DNA of 64,000 nucleotides from an uncultured Clostridia bacterium (GTDB taxonomy: Bacteria > Bacillota > Clostridia > TANB77 > CAG-465), in assembly GCA_944388585.1 (NCBI GenBank), contig CALXJI010000004.1, positions 62,001 to 126,000 of the forward strand, given 5' to 3'. Positions 45,385-54,217 of this stretch are shown one piece after another. Made by a program: the position numbers and the translations under genes. Under the pieces are notes generated by a model. That model saw nothing but the letters and a program-made list of their open reading frames with translations. It was not told the DNA's origin and did not search any database. Positions within the stretch are counted from its first letter, which is position 1; each line of letters opens with the position of its first letter.

Positions 45385-46044
45385 CTATAATCCAATTCTA
45401 TCTAACCACTCTTGAACTTCACTTTGTGAGTTACTAGCATTACTACTACTTATAGATAAACCACCTGTAACTGTTGCATTTGGCTCTTTTGTTTGTATAA
45501 CTACTGGTGTACCAGAAAGTCCTGAGCCTCCAGATGTGCAAAATGGTGCTATTGTTTTTCCAGATAGATCATATTCATCTAAAAATGTATACAGTGCCAT
45601 TGGCATATCTGAAAACCATATTGGATATCCTAAAAATATAGTATCATACTCATCTATATTTTCTATATTAGTACTAAGTTGAGGTCTTGCATTATCGTCT
45701 TTTTCTTGCTGAGCTATTGTTGATAATGTACTATAATCTTCAGGATAAGGCTCTACTGTTTCAAGTTTTACAATATCGCCACCAACTAAGCTTTGAATAA
45801 TATTTGCAACTTCTTGTGTATTTCCTGTTTGAGAAAAATACACAATTAAATTCTTTTTCTCATTTGTTTCATTTTGAGTATTTTCTTCTTTTACTTCATC
45901 TGAAACAATTTCTTCATTATTAATTTGATTTTCATTTTCTTGAGTAATATTATCATCATCTTTTAATACAGTAACCCCCACAATAATTCCCATAATAAGG
46001 ACTACTAAAATAACTAATATTAAAATTAATATTTTTTTATTCAT
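45385..46044 (-). CDS. Membrane-anchored flavodoxin
   Basis: A 219-residue protein with an N-terminal helix (ILILILVILVVLIMGIIVGV, about 5-25), an acidic Asn/Glu-rich linker to about 64, and a flavodoxin domain. The FMN phosphate loop is IVYFSQTGNTQEVANII; GYPIWFSDMPMAL and CTSGGSGLSGTPV are the flavin-contact loops. With lysines before the helix, the domain should face outside the membrane, where flavodoxins are uncommon but known in gut Clostridia. It likely accepts electrons from a reductase outside the cell membrane. GGGGAG precedes the ATG at 46044. It lies between the DUF362 and hydrolase genes. Confidence 0.85.
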   Translation of the reverse strand: MNKKILILILVILVVLIMGIIVGVTVLKDDDNITQENENQINNEEIVSDEVKEENTQNETNEKKNLIVYFSQTGNTQEVANIIQSLVGGDIVKLETVEPYPEDYSTLSTIAQQEKDDNARPQLSTNIENIDEYDTIFLGYPIWFSDMPMALYTFLDEYDLSGKTIAPFCTSGGSGLSGTPVVIQTKEPNATVTGGLSISSSNASNSQSEVQEWLDRIGL

Positions 46045-46065
46045 TAATTTTCTCCCCTTATTCTG

Positions 46066-46950
46066 CTAAGCTATATTTACTAATTCATATTCTCTTGTAC
46101 CAAAACCTAGCTCTGAGGCAGCTTCTATTGTATGAACTCCATGTAAAGACTCAATTCTTTTTATTAGCTTATCTTTACCAGGATCTGTAGAATTATACAC
46201 TAAATCTAGACATGCTTGATCAATTGCAATAGGGTCAGTACTTATAAGTATACCAACATCTTTCATACAAGGTGCAGACGCATTGCCATCACAATCACAG
46301 TCTACTGAAATATTTTTCATAACATTAACAAATACAATATTTCCTTTAAAGTAATTTACAACACTTTCGGCAGCATCTGCCATTGCTTCTAAGAAACGAT
46401 CTTGCTCTGGTAGATTGTTAAATAATTCATATTGATTATTTGTAACTCCAGCTGTATGAATTAAAGTTTTACCTTCTGATGAAGCACAACCTATTGAAAG
46501 CTGTTTTAAAGCTCCACCATATCCACCCATAGCGTGCCCTTTAAAATGAGATAGCACAAGCATTGAATCATATTTTGCCAAATCTTTTCCAACATAATTC
46601 TTCTTTAAAACTTTGCCATTTGGTACATCTAATACCATATCTGGTCCTTCTTCATCTAACAGATCAAACTTAAAATATTTGTCCCATTCATGCTCTTTAA
46701 TAAGTTCTTTATGTTTTTGTGTAGTATTTCTTGCTCCTTCATATGCAGTATTACATTCTACTACTGTTCCATCTACATAATCTACTAAAGGTTTTACAAA
46801 TTCTGGTCTTAAATAATTTTTATTTCCTTTTTCTCCAGAATGTAATTTTACTGCTACATTTCCTTTTAACTCTTTTCCTAATACCTTATACATTTTAACT
46901 AAATTTTCAGGTGTTATTTCTTTTGTAAAATATACTTTTGCTTTTTCCAT
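46066..46950 (-). CDS. DUF362 family protein
   Basis: A 294-residue protein of the DUF362 family, often fused to a ferredoxin; here only the DUF362 part is present. The conserved blocks are VAVKLHSGEKGN near 33, LVLSHFKGHAMGGYGGALKQ followed by LSIGCASSEGK, VFVNVMKNISVDCDCDGNAS, and ISTDPIAIDQACLDLV. The cysteines in DCDCDGNASAPC might bind a metal or cluster. The role is unknown; an oxidoreductase or maturation function is suspected in this family. The start is the ATG at 46950, after AAAGGA with 8 bases between. It lies in the cluster with flavodoxin and DUF3737. Confidence 0.8.
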   Translation of the reverse strand: MEKAKVYFTKEITPENLVKMYKVLGKELKGNVAVKLHSGEKGNKNYLRPEFVKPLVDYVDGTVVECNTAYEGARNTTQKHKELIKEHEWDKYFKFDLLDEEGPDMVLDVPNGKVLKKNYVGKDLAKYDSMLVLSHFKGHAMGGYGGALKQLSIGCASSEGKTLIHTAGVTNNQYELFNNLPEQDRFLEAMADAAESVVNYFKGNIVFVNVMKNISVDCDCDGNASAPCMKDVGILISTDPIAIDQACLDLVYNSTDPGKDKLIKRIESLHGVHTIEAASELGFGTREYELVNIA

Positions 46951-47023
46951 ATAAATCATCCTTTCTTATATACTATATTTATATCATATAAAGTATACTT
47001 TAGGTCAATACTTTATATATTTA

Positions 47024-47869
47024 TTATTTGTTTTTTATTATTATATTACAATTATCTTCCATAATTGAATTTTCTTTTATTATTTTTCCTACGCTATCTG
47101 CAATTATTTCTCCTGATTTTGGATTTTTAATAGACTTTATATAGCCACTGACTTGAGCTTGTACATCTGAGTATTCAAATGATAAATCTGTATCTTCCAT
47201 TATACAGTTTACAAGTTTTAAATTCTTACAATAACATAGTGGCTGTGTACCTATAATTTTACAATTAATAAGTGTAAGACTATCAGAAAACCAAGCAAGA
47301 TATTCTCCCTTTATAACTGAGTCTTTTACTGTAACATTTTTACTGTGCCAAAAAGCATCTTTAGTATCCAGTGTAGAGTTAGTTATCTCAACATTTTCCA
47401 TATACTGAAAAGAATATTTACCTGTAAAGTTTACATTATCTAGCTTAACATTTTTACTATCTAAAAAAATATATTCAGATACTATATCTGTATTTTTTAC
47501 CTCAATATTATTACATTTCCACCCAAACTCTCTTGAATCAATATTTGAATTAATAATTTGTGTATTTGTACATTCTCTTAAAAGTTTAACTCCCTTTATA
47601 TTACAATTTTGTATTATTCCATCATTTGAATACCAAATAGGTGCTCTTGTATTTTCATCAAGCTCTGAATTTAACAGTTCATATTTTTGTACATGCCATA
47701 AAGGATATTTTAGCGAAAACTTACTATCCATTACTTTAATATTTCGACTTTCCTTAAGTACAGACTCCCCATCTTTTGGCCCTGCAAATACGCAATTTTT
47801 AACTGTTGCATCTTTTAAATTATATAAAGCTCTTTCTTCATCATATGTTTTGTTCTCCATTACTTTCAT
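47024..47869 (-). CDS. DUF3737 family right-handed beta-helix protein
   Basis: A 281-residue cytosolic protein built of about ten strand repeats of 20-25 residues (patterns such as NIKVMDSKFSLKYPLWH, GIIQNCNIKGVKLL, NVTVKDSVIKGEYLAWF). The opening KTYDEERALYNLKDATVKNC and the repeated W/F-H/Y-S/C positions match the DUF3737 family. The fold is a parallel beta-helix; no enzyme motif is visible. It may be a scaffold or a sugar-interacting protein. AGAGGTGATAG precedes the ATG by about 5 bases. It follows the cyclophilin-like gene by 16 bases and is in the same operon. Confidence 0.85.
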   Translation of the reverse strand: MKVMENKTYDEERALYNLKDATVKNCVFAGPKDGESVLKESRNIKVMDSKFSLKYPLWHVQKYELLNSELDENTRAPIWYSNDGIIQNCNIKGVKLLRECTNTQIINSNIDSREFGWKCNNIEVKNTDIVSEYIFLDSKNVKLDNVNFTGKYSFQYMENVEITNSTLDTKDAFWHSKNVTVKDSVIKGEYLAWFSDSLTLINCKIIGTQPLCYCKNLKLVNCIMEDTDLSFEYSDVQAQVSGYIKSIKNPKSGEIIADSVGKIIKENSIMEDNCNIIIKNK

Positions 47870-47885
47870 TAACTATCACCTCTTT

Positions 47886-48446
47886 TTAATTATTTACATT
47901 TTCAATTACAACATTAACTGTTCCATTGCCTACTATATTTTTTAATCCTTCTGGATTATCTAAATATCCAATTTTAGTATAACTATATGATGTAGAAAAA
48001 CTATCATAAAATAGTACCAAACAATCTGACCCATATAACATTAAATCTCCAGATTTTATTGTTCCTACTCTTTCTGGTAAAGTAGTAAAATTATCATTAA
48101 AATAATAATATTTTTCATTTCCATTTAACTCACTCATATTAATTGTTAATGGTAGTTTATTTATTAATTCTTTTACTGCTTTATTATCATATAAAGTTGC
48201 ACTAAAATTTTGACCATTGATTATAACATTAATTTTAATCATATTATCCTCCTCTACACTTGTATCTTGTTCATTTTCACTTATTTTTATATCTTCAGTA
48301 TCTTCTTGTATAATTGGTATATTATCTACATCCTTGCTAATATCACTTGATAAAGTATGTATGTTTTTATTTATAATTAAAATTACAAATATTAATATTA
48401 TAATAATACATAATATACATATACTTATTATTAATTTATTTTTCAT
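47886..48446 (-). CDS. Membrane-anchored cyclophilin-like fold protein
   Basis: A 186-residue protein: N-terminal membrane helix (about 5-27), acidic linker to about 68, then a cyclophilin-like domain with INVIINGQNFSATLYDNKAV, LPLTINMSELNGNEKYYYF, VGTIKSGDLMLYGSDCLVLF and SFSTSYSYTKIGYLD. This small beta-barrel family (Cyclophil_like2) is usually found near flavodoxins, as here; its enzyme activity is unproven. The domain should be outside, like the flavodoxin three genes downstream. It is the first gene of the cluster. GGGAGGAAG precedes the ATG. Confidence 0.85.
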   Translation of the reverse strand: MKNKLIISICILCIIIILIFVILIINKNIHTLSSDISKDVDNIPIIQEDTEDIKISENEQDTSVEEDNMIKINVIINGQNFSATLYDNKAVKELINKLPLTINMSELNGNEKYYYFNDNFTTLPERVGTIKSGDLMLYGSDCLVLFYDSFSTSYSYTKIGYLDNPEGLKNIVGNGTVNVVIENVNN

Positions 48447-48536
48447 TAATAACTTCCTCCCACATTTATTATATTACAATATCTTATCTATTACAAATAC
48501 TTATTTTCTATATACTACTATAAAAAATAAGCATAA

Positions 48537-48571
48537 TAAAAGATTACCATATTTTTATGATAATCTTTTTA
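48537..48571 (-). terminator. Intrinsic terminator of the hydrogenase-type regulator operon
   Basis: On the minus strand AAAGATTATCATA / TATGGTAATCTTT form a nearly perfect stem with a 4-base A loop, then T residues. Confidence 0.75.
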
Positions 48572-48576
48572 CTACT

Positions 48577-49179
48577 TTATATTTTTTTACTTACCTTTTC
48601 TGCTTTATATATTACAAAAGCTACCACAACACCAATTGATGCTGTAATAAGTTGTGTTAGTCCCATTGCATTTTGAAGTGTTGAAACTAATTTTTCTGGA
48701 AATACATTAAATAAATTTAAAACATTAAAAAATAAAAAAATTACTGCAACCTTTAATAACACACCAGCTATTCCTGCTAGAAAATAATTCAATTTTTTAT
48801 CTAATAATAGTAATTTGTATAAATATACTAATATAAAATTTCCTATCCATATAGCAGGTATCATATACACCATATATGTTGATGCACTACCAAATACATA
48901 ACCACTTAAAATTGTAGAAATACTTGGCATTGTAACAACACCCAAAATTTTTGCCCAACCATTTAAATTAATAGCTGTCATAATTAAAGCAGTATTTACA
49001 ATTGAGCCTATTATTATTTGTGAGTTTTTTGCTATTACACTTTGTGCTCCAAATACATTAGTAATTAATTCACCTAAAAATGTTGGAACTAAAAGTGCAA
49101 TAAGAAAAATTAAGATAGTTTGAACTATATCTGTAATTTTAGAAAAACTTGATATTTTTTTATTGATAATCTCTTCCAT
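48577..49179 (-). CDS. Multi-pass membrane protein, partner of the TM1266-type regulator
   Basis: A 200-residue integral membrane protein with about six helices (LIFLIALLVPTFLGEL, IGSIVNTALIMTAINLNGWA, YMIPAIWIGNFILVYLYKLL and others). Similar proteins in Clostridia are often loosely labelled 'iron hydrogenase', but this one has no Fe-S or hydrogenase motifs. Its fold is like small ECF-type substrate components. The start at 49179 follows GAGAGGT. It lies 43 bases downstream of the TM1266-type regulator and is almost certainly in one operon with it. Transport or sensing of a metal or vitamin is a guess. Confidence 0.6.
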   Translation of the reverse strand: MEEIINKKISSFSKITDIVQTILIFLIALLVPTFLGELITNVFGAQSVIAKNSQIIIGSIVNTALIMTAINLNGWAKILGVVTMPSISTILSGYVFGSASTYMVYMIPAIWIGNFILVYLYKLLLLDKKLNYFLAGIAGVLLKVAVIFLFFNVLNLFNVFPEKLVSTLQNAMGLTQLITASIGVVVAFVIYKAEKVSKKI

Positions 49180-49222
49180 ATTCTTTACCTCTCTTTTTAT
49201 AAGACGGCTAATATGAATATCT

Positions 49223-49468
49223 TTAAACATTTGAATACATAACTTTACTTGTTATTCCAGATAATTTTCCAATTTTACCAGATAATGTATTTATCTCATC
49301 TTGTGGAGCATCAATTATAATTGTAATAATATTTATAGCTCTTTTAGGATATGGCATTCCCATTCTTCCTATAATCCTATTTGAATAATCATGTAAAATA
49401 GAATTTAGTTTATCTACATTATCCTTTTTTTCAAGTATTATTCCAATTATAGCAACTCTTGTATCCAT
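49223..49468 (-). CDS. TM1266-type iron-only hydrogenase system putative regulator
   Basis: An 81-residue ACT/NikR-C-like small protein. The whole sequence fits the family: VAIIGIILEKKDNVDKLNSI, IIGRMGMPYPKRAINIITII and DAPQDEINTLSGKIGKLSGI. Members are found beside HydEFG or hydrogenase genes and are assumed to be sensors. No hydrogenase gene is in this window, so this copy is an orphan linked only to a membrane protein. GGGGGAAAG precedes the ATG at 49468. Confidence 0.85.
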   Translation of the reverse strand: MDTRVAIIGIILEKKDNVDKLNSILHDYSNRIIGRMGMPYPKRAINIITIIIDAPQDEINTLSGKIGKLSGITSKVMYSNV

Positions 49469-49597
49469 CTTTCCCCCTTTACTTTTACCTCAATTTTATT
49501 TTGGTATTAGAATAAACAAATAAATTACTTTGCTATAAAGTTATTCTTACTAGCTCAGTTAAATTAATTATATCATATAAAGAATTTTTTTCAATGA

Positions 49598-49621
49598 AAA
49601 AAACTGGCAAAACCAGTTTTT
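49598..49621 (-). terminator. Intrinsic terminator of the LiaF-like/DUF4097 operon
   Basis: AAAAACTGG / CCAGTTTTT perfect stem with a short loop; on the minus strand it is followed by T residues after the DUF4097 stop. Confidence 0.8.
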
Positions 49622-50468
49622 ATTCATTTACAGTGATATCTATATTTCCCATTCCACCTTTAATATCTATATTATTTTTACCATTTCCATATGTCTGATT
49701 ATTTACAAATTCTTGTTGGTTAACTTTAACATTTCCAATACCTTTTTCTATTCTTATTTTACTATTATTAATATCAAAATCACTAAGATTGATCTTTCCA
49801 TTTCCTATTCCACTTTCTATTTTTGCTACTCCACTTATGCTTGAATTTAATATATAATTTCCCATACCAGATTCAAACTCCAAATTATTAATTTTAGATT
49901 CTACTATCTCAAATTCTCCAATACCAAGTTCTATATCACATTTGTTTAAAGATGCTAAATATTCTATTTTAGTGTTTCCAACTTCTGAAGTTATATCTAC
50001 ATTATTTGAAGATATATACTCTACATTACAATTTCCAACGCCAAGCTCTAACTCCACATCATTAAATGTTGTACCTTCTGGAATATATAAGTTTATTACT
50101 GTCTCTTCTTGACTATTCTCTCCAAAATTTAAAAATTTTTTATCCTCTTCTTTTATTACTAACTTATCTCCTTGTATATTACAAGAGAATCTATCTGTTA
50201 CATTTAAGGCTTCTACTCTTAAAATATCTGATTGTATTATATTAACATTTGCTATACCTGACTCTATTTCAAGTCTCTTTACTTTATTTATATCAAATAC
50301 TTCATCATAATTAATGTTTATGGTATCTTGGGGTGCTATCAAATTAGAAATATATGTAATCCCAGAAATTGCTCCAACAAAAGATATTATTGCAATTAAT
50401 ATATTAAATATTATAAATACAGCAAGTGCAATAGCAAGTCCTTTTATTATTTTTTGTGTAGTATTCAT
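49620..50468 (-). CDS. DUF4097-type beta-repeat membrane-anchored protein
   Basis: A 282-residue protein with an N-terminal helix (about 11-38) and an outside beta domain. Eight short repeats of the form E/K-x-G-x-G-N-x-x-I recur about every 20 residues: ESGIANVNI, ELGVGNCNV, SEVGNTKI, ELGIGEFEI, ESGMGNYIL, ESGIGNGKI, EKGIGNVKV and GGMGNIDI. This is the LiaG/DUF4097 beta-helix type linked to cell-envelope stress. Its ATG overlaps the LiaF-like stop by 4 bases, so the pair is translationally coupled. Close to the BceRS-BceAB genes, it suggests an envelope-antibiotic response region. Confidence 0.8.
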   Translation of the reverse strand: MNTTQKIIKGLAIALAVFIIFNILIAIISFVGAISGITYISNLIAPQDTININYDEVFDINKVKRLEIESGIANVNIIQSDILRVEALNVTDRFSCNIQGDKLVIKEEDKKFLNFGENSQEETVINLYIPEGTTFNDVELELGVGNCNVEYISSNNVDITSEVGNTKIEYLASLNKCDIELGIGEFEIVESKINNLEFESGMGNYILNSSISGVAKIESGIGNGKINLSDFDINNSKIRIEKGIGNVKVNQQEFVNNQTYGNGKNNIDIKGGMGNIDITVNE

Positions 50469-51142
50469 CGTATAGTAACACCTCCAAACATTGCAAAACT
50501 TTCTATGTATACAGTATGTTTTTCGTCACTTTTATTATCTTTAATTTTATTAGATGTTCCACCAAAAATATTTGTCGATTTAACTCTTACATTTACATTT
50601 TGTGGTACTATTATTTCAACACCCGCAAATATTGCACTTGCTTTTATTATTTTATCTTCGTCAATATTACACTGTGAAATATCAAACTTAATATTTCCAA
50701 ATGTTGAATCTAAATTTGCATTTTTAAATTCGTCACCAACAAGTTTTACCTTATTTTCAGAAAAACTTGCTACATATATTTCCATTCCATCAGTATCAAT
50801 ATTTTTCATCTTTTTACTTATTTTTTCACTTGTTATATTTTTAAAAATAAAACTAATACCAACAATTACCAAAATGGCAGGTAATAAAAGTTTTCTTATT
50901 AACTCAAACGATAATATTCCCCTTGTGCAAAGTAATAATACTACTCCTAATAATAACCATACATAATTTGAAAACTCTCTTACATTCTTTATAATTCCAA
51001 TAATACTTGGAACTATTATAAATAGAGTCCACCATCCCTTGAAAAATATGTTTATATGTACTATTCCAAGTGAATTTATTCCCCATATTATTCCAATTAC
51101 AATTAATACAATTCCCCATAATATATTTGATTTATTTTTCAT
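50465..51142 (-). CDS. LiaF-like membrane protein (DUF5668 plus LiaF C-terminal domain)
   Basis: A 225-residue protein. Four membrane helices fill about 1-103 (ILWGIVLIVIGIIWGINSLG and three others), and the C-terminal half is the beta-domain seen in LiaF (NANLDSTFGNIKFDISQC, IFAGVEIIVPQNVNVRVKST, SFAMFGGVTI). LiaF-type proteins inhibit or tune cell-envelope stress kinases of the LiaRS kind. No LiaRS pair is beside it, but a BceRS pair lies 4 kb upstream. GGAGAG precedes the ATG. It ends by overlapping the DUF4097 gene. Confidence 0.75.
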   Translation of the reverse strand: MKNKSNILWGIVLIVIGIIWGINSLGIVHINIFFKGWWTLFIIVPSIIGIIKNVREFSNYVWLLLGVVLLLCTRGILSFELIRKLLLPAILVIVGISFIFKNITSEKISKKMKNIDTDGMEIYVASFSENKVKLVGDEFKNANLDSTFGNIKFDISQCNIDEDKIIKASAIFAGVEIIVPQNVNVRVKSTNIFGGTSNKIKDNKSDEKHTVYIESFAMFGGVTIR

Positions 51143-51235
51143 ATAACTCTCCTTTTTTAATTTATACTAATATAATAACATTTTTATTTTACATTAACAA
51201 TAAAAAAGTAAATATTATTTATAATTATGACAAAA

Positions 51236-51271
51236 TAAAGGATATATAATCTCTCTATTATATATCCTTTT
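51236..51271 (-). terminator. Intrinsic terminator after bceB
   Basis: AAAGGATATATAAT / ATTATATATCCTTT perfect 14-bp stem with a 6-base loop; on the minus strand it ends in TTTATTTT. Confidence 0.85.
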
Positions 51272-51274
51272 TTA

Positions 51275-53368
51275 TTAAATATTTTCTTTTATTATATTTT
51301 TACTTTCAAAATATGTTGCAAGAAAATATATTCCATATATAAAGCCTATGATTACTACAGTTGCTATTATTGATGGTAAAAGATCTGCTGCATCAGCAAT
51401 ACCAGACATTGTAGATAAAGCAAATTGTATACCAAATATCGAATGTATTATAGCTATAACAATTGGAAAAGCAAAGAATATTCCTATTTGTAAAAACAAT
51501 GAGTGATTAATCATTTTATCATCTGCACCTATTTTTCTTAAAATAGAATATCTAAGCTTATTATCTGAACTTTCTGTAAGTTGCTTTAATGCAAGAACAG
51601 CAGAACTTGATATTAAAAATATTATGCCTAAATAAATTGCCAAAAACACAATTATTGTTGCAATTCCCACACTTCCATCATAAATAGATATTCTTGTAGC
51701 ACCTTCAAGGTCAATTCCGTTTTTATCTAAGTTTTGTATCAAAATTGAATCATCACTTGCAAATAAATTTTCTATTTCTTGTTTTTGTTCGTCAGTAGTT
51801 GCATTATAGTTTGCAATAAGTATTTGTTGCTCTTGCATATCTTTAGTTAAAGGACAACTATCAGGAACAAGTATTATTCCTGTATTTGTATGTGATGTAG
51901 ACATCATAATATATCCGCTTTTACATTCTTTGTATTTGGGTGTATATTCCTTTCCACATAAAGTTATAATTCCATCTATTTGTAACTCTTTATTTCGTAT
52001 ATTTACCATATTATCAAAATCACAAAGCATTACATATTCATTATCATTTAAATGAAATTCCTCAAGTCCATATAACTTTGCTACCTTATTATATTCTGAC
52101 TCTTTAACAATTAATTCTGGCGTACCATACGCAAGACCCGGAAACTGAGCTTTTACCTCATCAAAAACATCTTTTAAATATGTCTCCCAAGTTAGATTTG
52201 GACTTGTATAAGTAGAAATCTCAACAACATCTTTAAGTAAATTCATGTCTAATCCCGCATTTTCTAATGTATATTGCACAGATTCTTGCGAGTCTTCTAT
52301 TTGTTCTTTCGTATATACTATTTCTTCTCCATATCTATTTACATACCTTTCTGGAAGACTAGCTGTTTTATATAGATTAATATCTACTGGTGTCATTTCA
52401 ACTAATTCTCTTGTCATTGTATTTTTTATTGATAAAGCAGTTGAAAGTATTGTTATTGTTATAAATAACATTAAACATATTATAGTCATGCTTACAACAG
52501 TTGTATTAATTTTATTATTAATTTGCCTTAAAACAAACATATTAGCATCTTTTAAATATGTCTTTTTTCTAAACTGTATCAATTTTATCATAAGTCCAGA
52601 TAAAGACCAAAATAGTAAAAGTGTTGCTACTGTTCCCATAACAAGTATAGGCCAAATTTTTGAAAAACTTGTTAAAGTATATGCCTTTGCACTTACTATA
52701 TAATATGCATATCCAAGCACTCCACAAGATAACAAAAATATAATGGTACAAATAATTGGATTTTTTATAATTACTTTTTCATTTTTCTTAGCTGCATTTA
52801 AAAGGTCAATTAATTTATATCTTGACACTGATATAGTATTAAATATCATAACTGCAAAATACATTAGAGCAAAATAAATACAAGTTTTAACAAAAGCATC
52901 TTTTGAAAAAATAAACTGAAATTCTGTCATATCTACCTCAAATAATTTTGATACCAAAATAGACATAAGTTGTGAGCCAAATATTCCTATTACAAGTCCT
53001 ATCCCTAGAGATATAATTCCGATTAAAATTGTTTCAAATAACAAAATTTTAGATATTTGCCTCTTTCCCATACCTAAAGTCATATAAATACCAAATTCTT
53101 TTTTTCTTCTTTTAATCAAGAAATTATTTGCATATATTATTAAAAAAGCAAGTATTATAGCAACAAAGCCAGATACAAATCCTATAAGTTGAGTCATAAG
53201 CTCTATGATCATTTTTTGAGACTGATTTACTTGCATCATAGCTTCTTGACTTTCAATAGAATTAAACATATAAAATATTGTAACTCCAAGTATTAAAGTC
53301 ATAAAATAAATTGCATAATCTTTAAAGCTTTTTTTAATATTTTTTAAAGATAGCTTAAATAACATCAT
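51275..53368 (-). CDS. bceB: BceB-type ABC transporter permease (antimicrobial peptide sensing/resistance)
   Basis: A 697-residue FtsX-family permease with ten membrane helices and a large extracellular domain between helices 7 and 8 (about 320-590), the hallmark of BceB. The FtsX motifs appear at the end (VFLAIYLGIIFLISSSAVLA, LKQLTESSDNKLRYSILRKI) and in NFLIKRRKKEFGIYMTLGM. With BceA it protects the cell from peptide antibiotics that bind lipid II or other cycle intermediates, and signals to the BceS kinase. Its ATG overlaps the end of bceA by 14 bases, with GGAGGTG upstream. Confidence 0.9.
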   Translation of the reverse strand: MMLFKLSLKNIKKSFKDYAIYFMTLILGVTIFYMFNSIESQEAMMQVNQSQKMIIELMTQLIGFVSGFVAIILAFLIIYANNFLIKRRKKEFGIYMTLGMGKRQISKILLFETILIGIISLGIGLVIGIFGSQLMSILVSKLFEVDMTEFQFIFSKDAFVKTCIYFALMYFAVMIFNTISVSRYKLIDLLNAAKKNEKVIIKNPIICTIIFLLSCGVLGYAYYIVSAKAYTLTSFSKIWPILVMGTVATLLLFWSLSGLMIKLIQFRKKTYLKDANMFVLRQINNKINTTVVSMTIICLMLFITITILSTALSIKNTMTRELVEMTPVDINLYKTASLPERYVNRYGEEIVYTKEQIEDSQESVQYTLENAGLDMNLLKDVVEISTYTSPNLTWETYLKDVFDEVKAQFPGLAYGTPELIVKESEYNKVAKLYGLEEFHLNDNEYVMLCDFDNMVNIRNKELQIDGIITLCGKEYTPKYKECKSGYIMMSTSHTNTGIILVPDSCPLTKDMQEQQILIANYNATTDEQKQEIENLFASDDSILIQNLDKNGIDLEGATRISIYDGSVGIATIIVFLAIYLGIIFLISSSAVLALKQLTESSDNKLRYSILRKIGADDKMINHSLFLQIGIFFAFPIVIAIIHSIFGIQFALSTMSGIADAADLLPSIIATVVIIGFIYGIYFLATYFESKNIIKENI

Positions 53369-54122
53369 TTAGTTCACCTCCAAGAAGAGTTTGAACATCA
53401 ATTATCTTCTCAAAGAACTCTTTTCTTGAATCATCTCCTTTTATAATCTCATTAAATAACTTCCCGTCTTTTATAAATAAAATTCTATTTGCATAGCTTG
53501 CTGTAAAAGCATCATGAGTAACAACAAGAATTGTTGTATTTAGCTCTTTATTTAACTTTTCAAATATTTCAAGAAGTTGTCTTGCTGATTTTGAATCCAG
53601 TGCTCCTGTTGGTTCATCTGCCAAAACTAAACTTGGACTTGTTATAACTGCTCTAGCTGCTGCACATCTTTGTTTTTGTCCACCAGATATTTGATATGGA
53701 TATTTATCTAATACTTCTGATATTTCAAGCTTTTTTGCAATTTCTCTTACCTTTTTATCTATAATATCTGGCTTTTCTCTTTGAATAGTAAGAGCAAGTG
53801 CAATGTTTTCATACACAGTTAGTGTGTCAAGTAAATTAAAATCTTGAAATATAAAACCAAGCTCTTCTCTTCTGAATTTATTTAATGCTGTGCCTTTAAG
53901 TCTTGTAACATCTTTTCCATCTACATTTATTTTTCCAGATGTAACCTTATCTATTGTAGAAATACAATTTAAAAGAGTAGTCTTACCACTTCCACTTGCT
54001 CCCATTATACCTATAAATTCACCTTTTTTAACATTAAAGCTAATATTATCTACAGCTTTAGTTAAATTAGATTTATTTCCATAGTATTTTTCTATATTTT
54101 TTACTTCTAATACATTTTCCAT
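53355..54122 (-). CDS. bceA: BceA-type ABC transporter ATP-binding protein
   Basis: A 255-residue ATPase with Walker A GASGSGKTTLLNCI, signature SGGQKQRCAAARAVI, Walker B LVLADEPTGALD and the H-loop VVTHDAFTA. The family is the MacB/BceA type. It pairs with the permease encoded immediately downstream and overlaps it. AAGGAGTAAA precedes the ATG. A TTACA-N4-TGTAA palindrome lies 75-90 bases before its start, the pattern expected of a BceR-regulated promoter. Confidence 0.93.
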   Translation of the reverse strand: MENVLEVKNIEKYYGNKSNLTKAVDNISFNVKKGEFIGIMGASGSGKTTLLNCISTIDKVTSGKINVDGKDVTRLKGTALNKFRREELGFIFQDFNLLDTLTVYENIALALTIQREKPDIIDKKVREIAKKLEISEVLDKYPYQISGGQKQRCAAARAVITSPSLVLADEPTGALDSKSARQLLEIFEKLNKELNTTILVVTHDAFTASYANRILFIKDGKLFNEIIKGDDSRKEFFEKIIDVQTLLGGELNDVI

Positions 54123-54196
54123 AAATTTTACTCCTTCCTTTAAATATATTCTACAACTATATACTCTTACTCGCTATCGATTATCCTTACACCTAT

Positions 54197-54211
54197 CTTA
54201 CATTTTTGTAA
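54197..54211. promoter_or_regulatory. Probable BceR operator upstream of bceA
   Basis: CTTACATTTTTGTAA, a palindrome TTACA-TTTT-TGTAA, lies between the kinase stop and bceA. The same 15 bases recur before bceR. The pattern fits the published BceR-type consensus TNACA-N4-TGTAA. Confidence 0.7.
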
Positions 54212-54217
54212 TATAAT

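Noticed and set aside
50454..50966. A 170-codon plus-strand frame opposite the LiaF-like gene
   Set aside because: The minus-strand gene is overlapped correctly by its neighbour and has LiaF features; the plus frame lacks a ribosome site.
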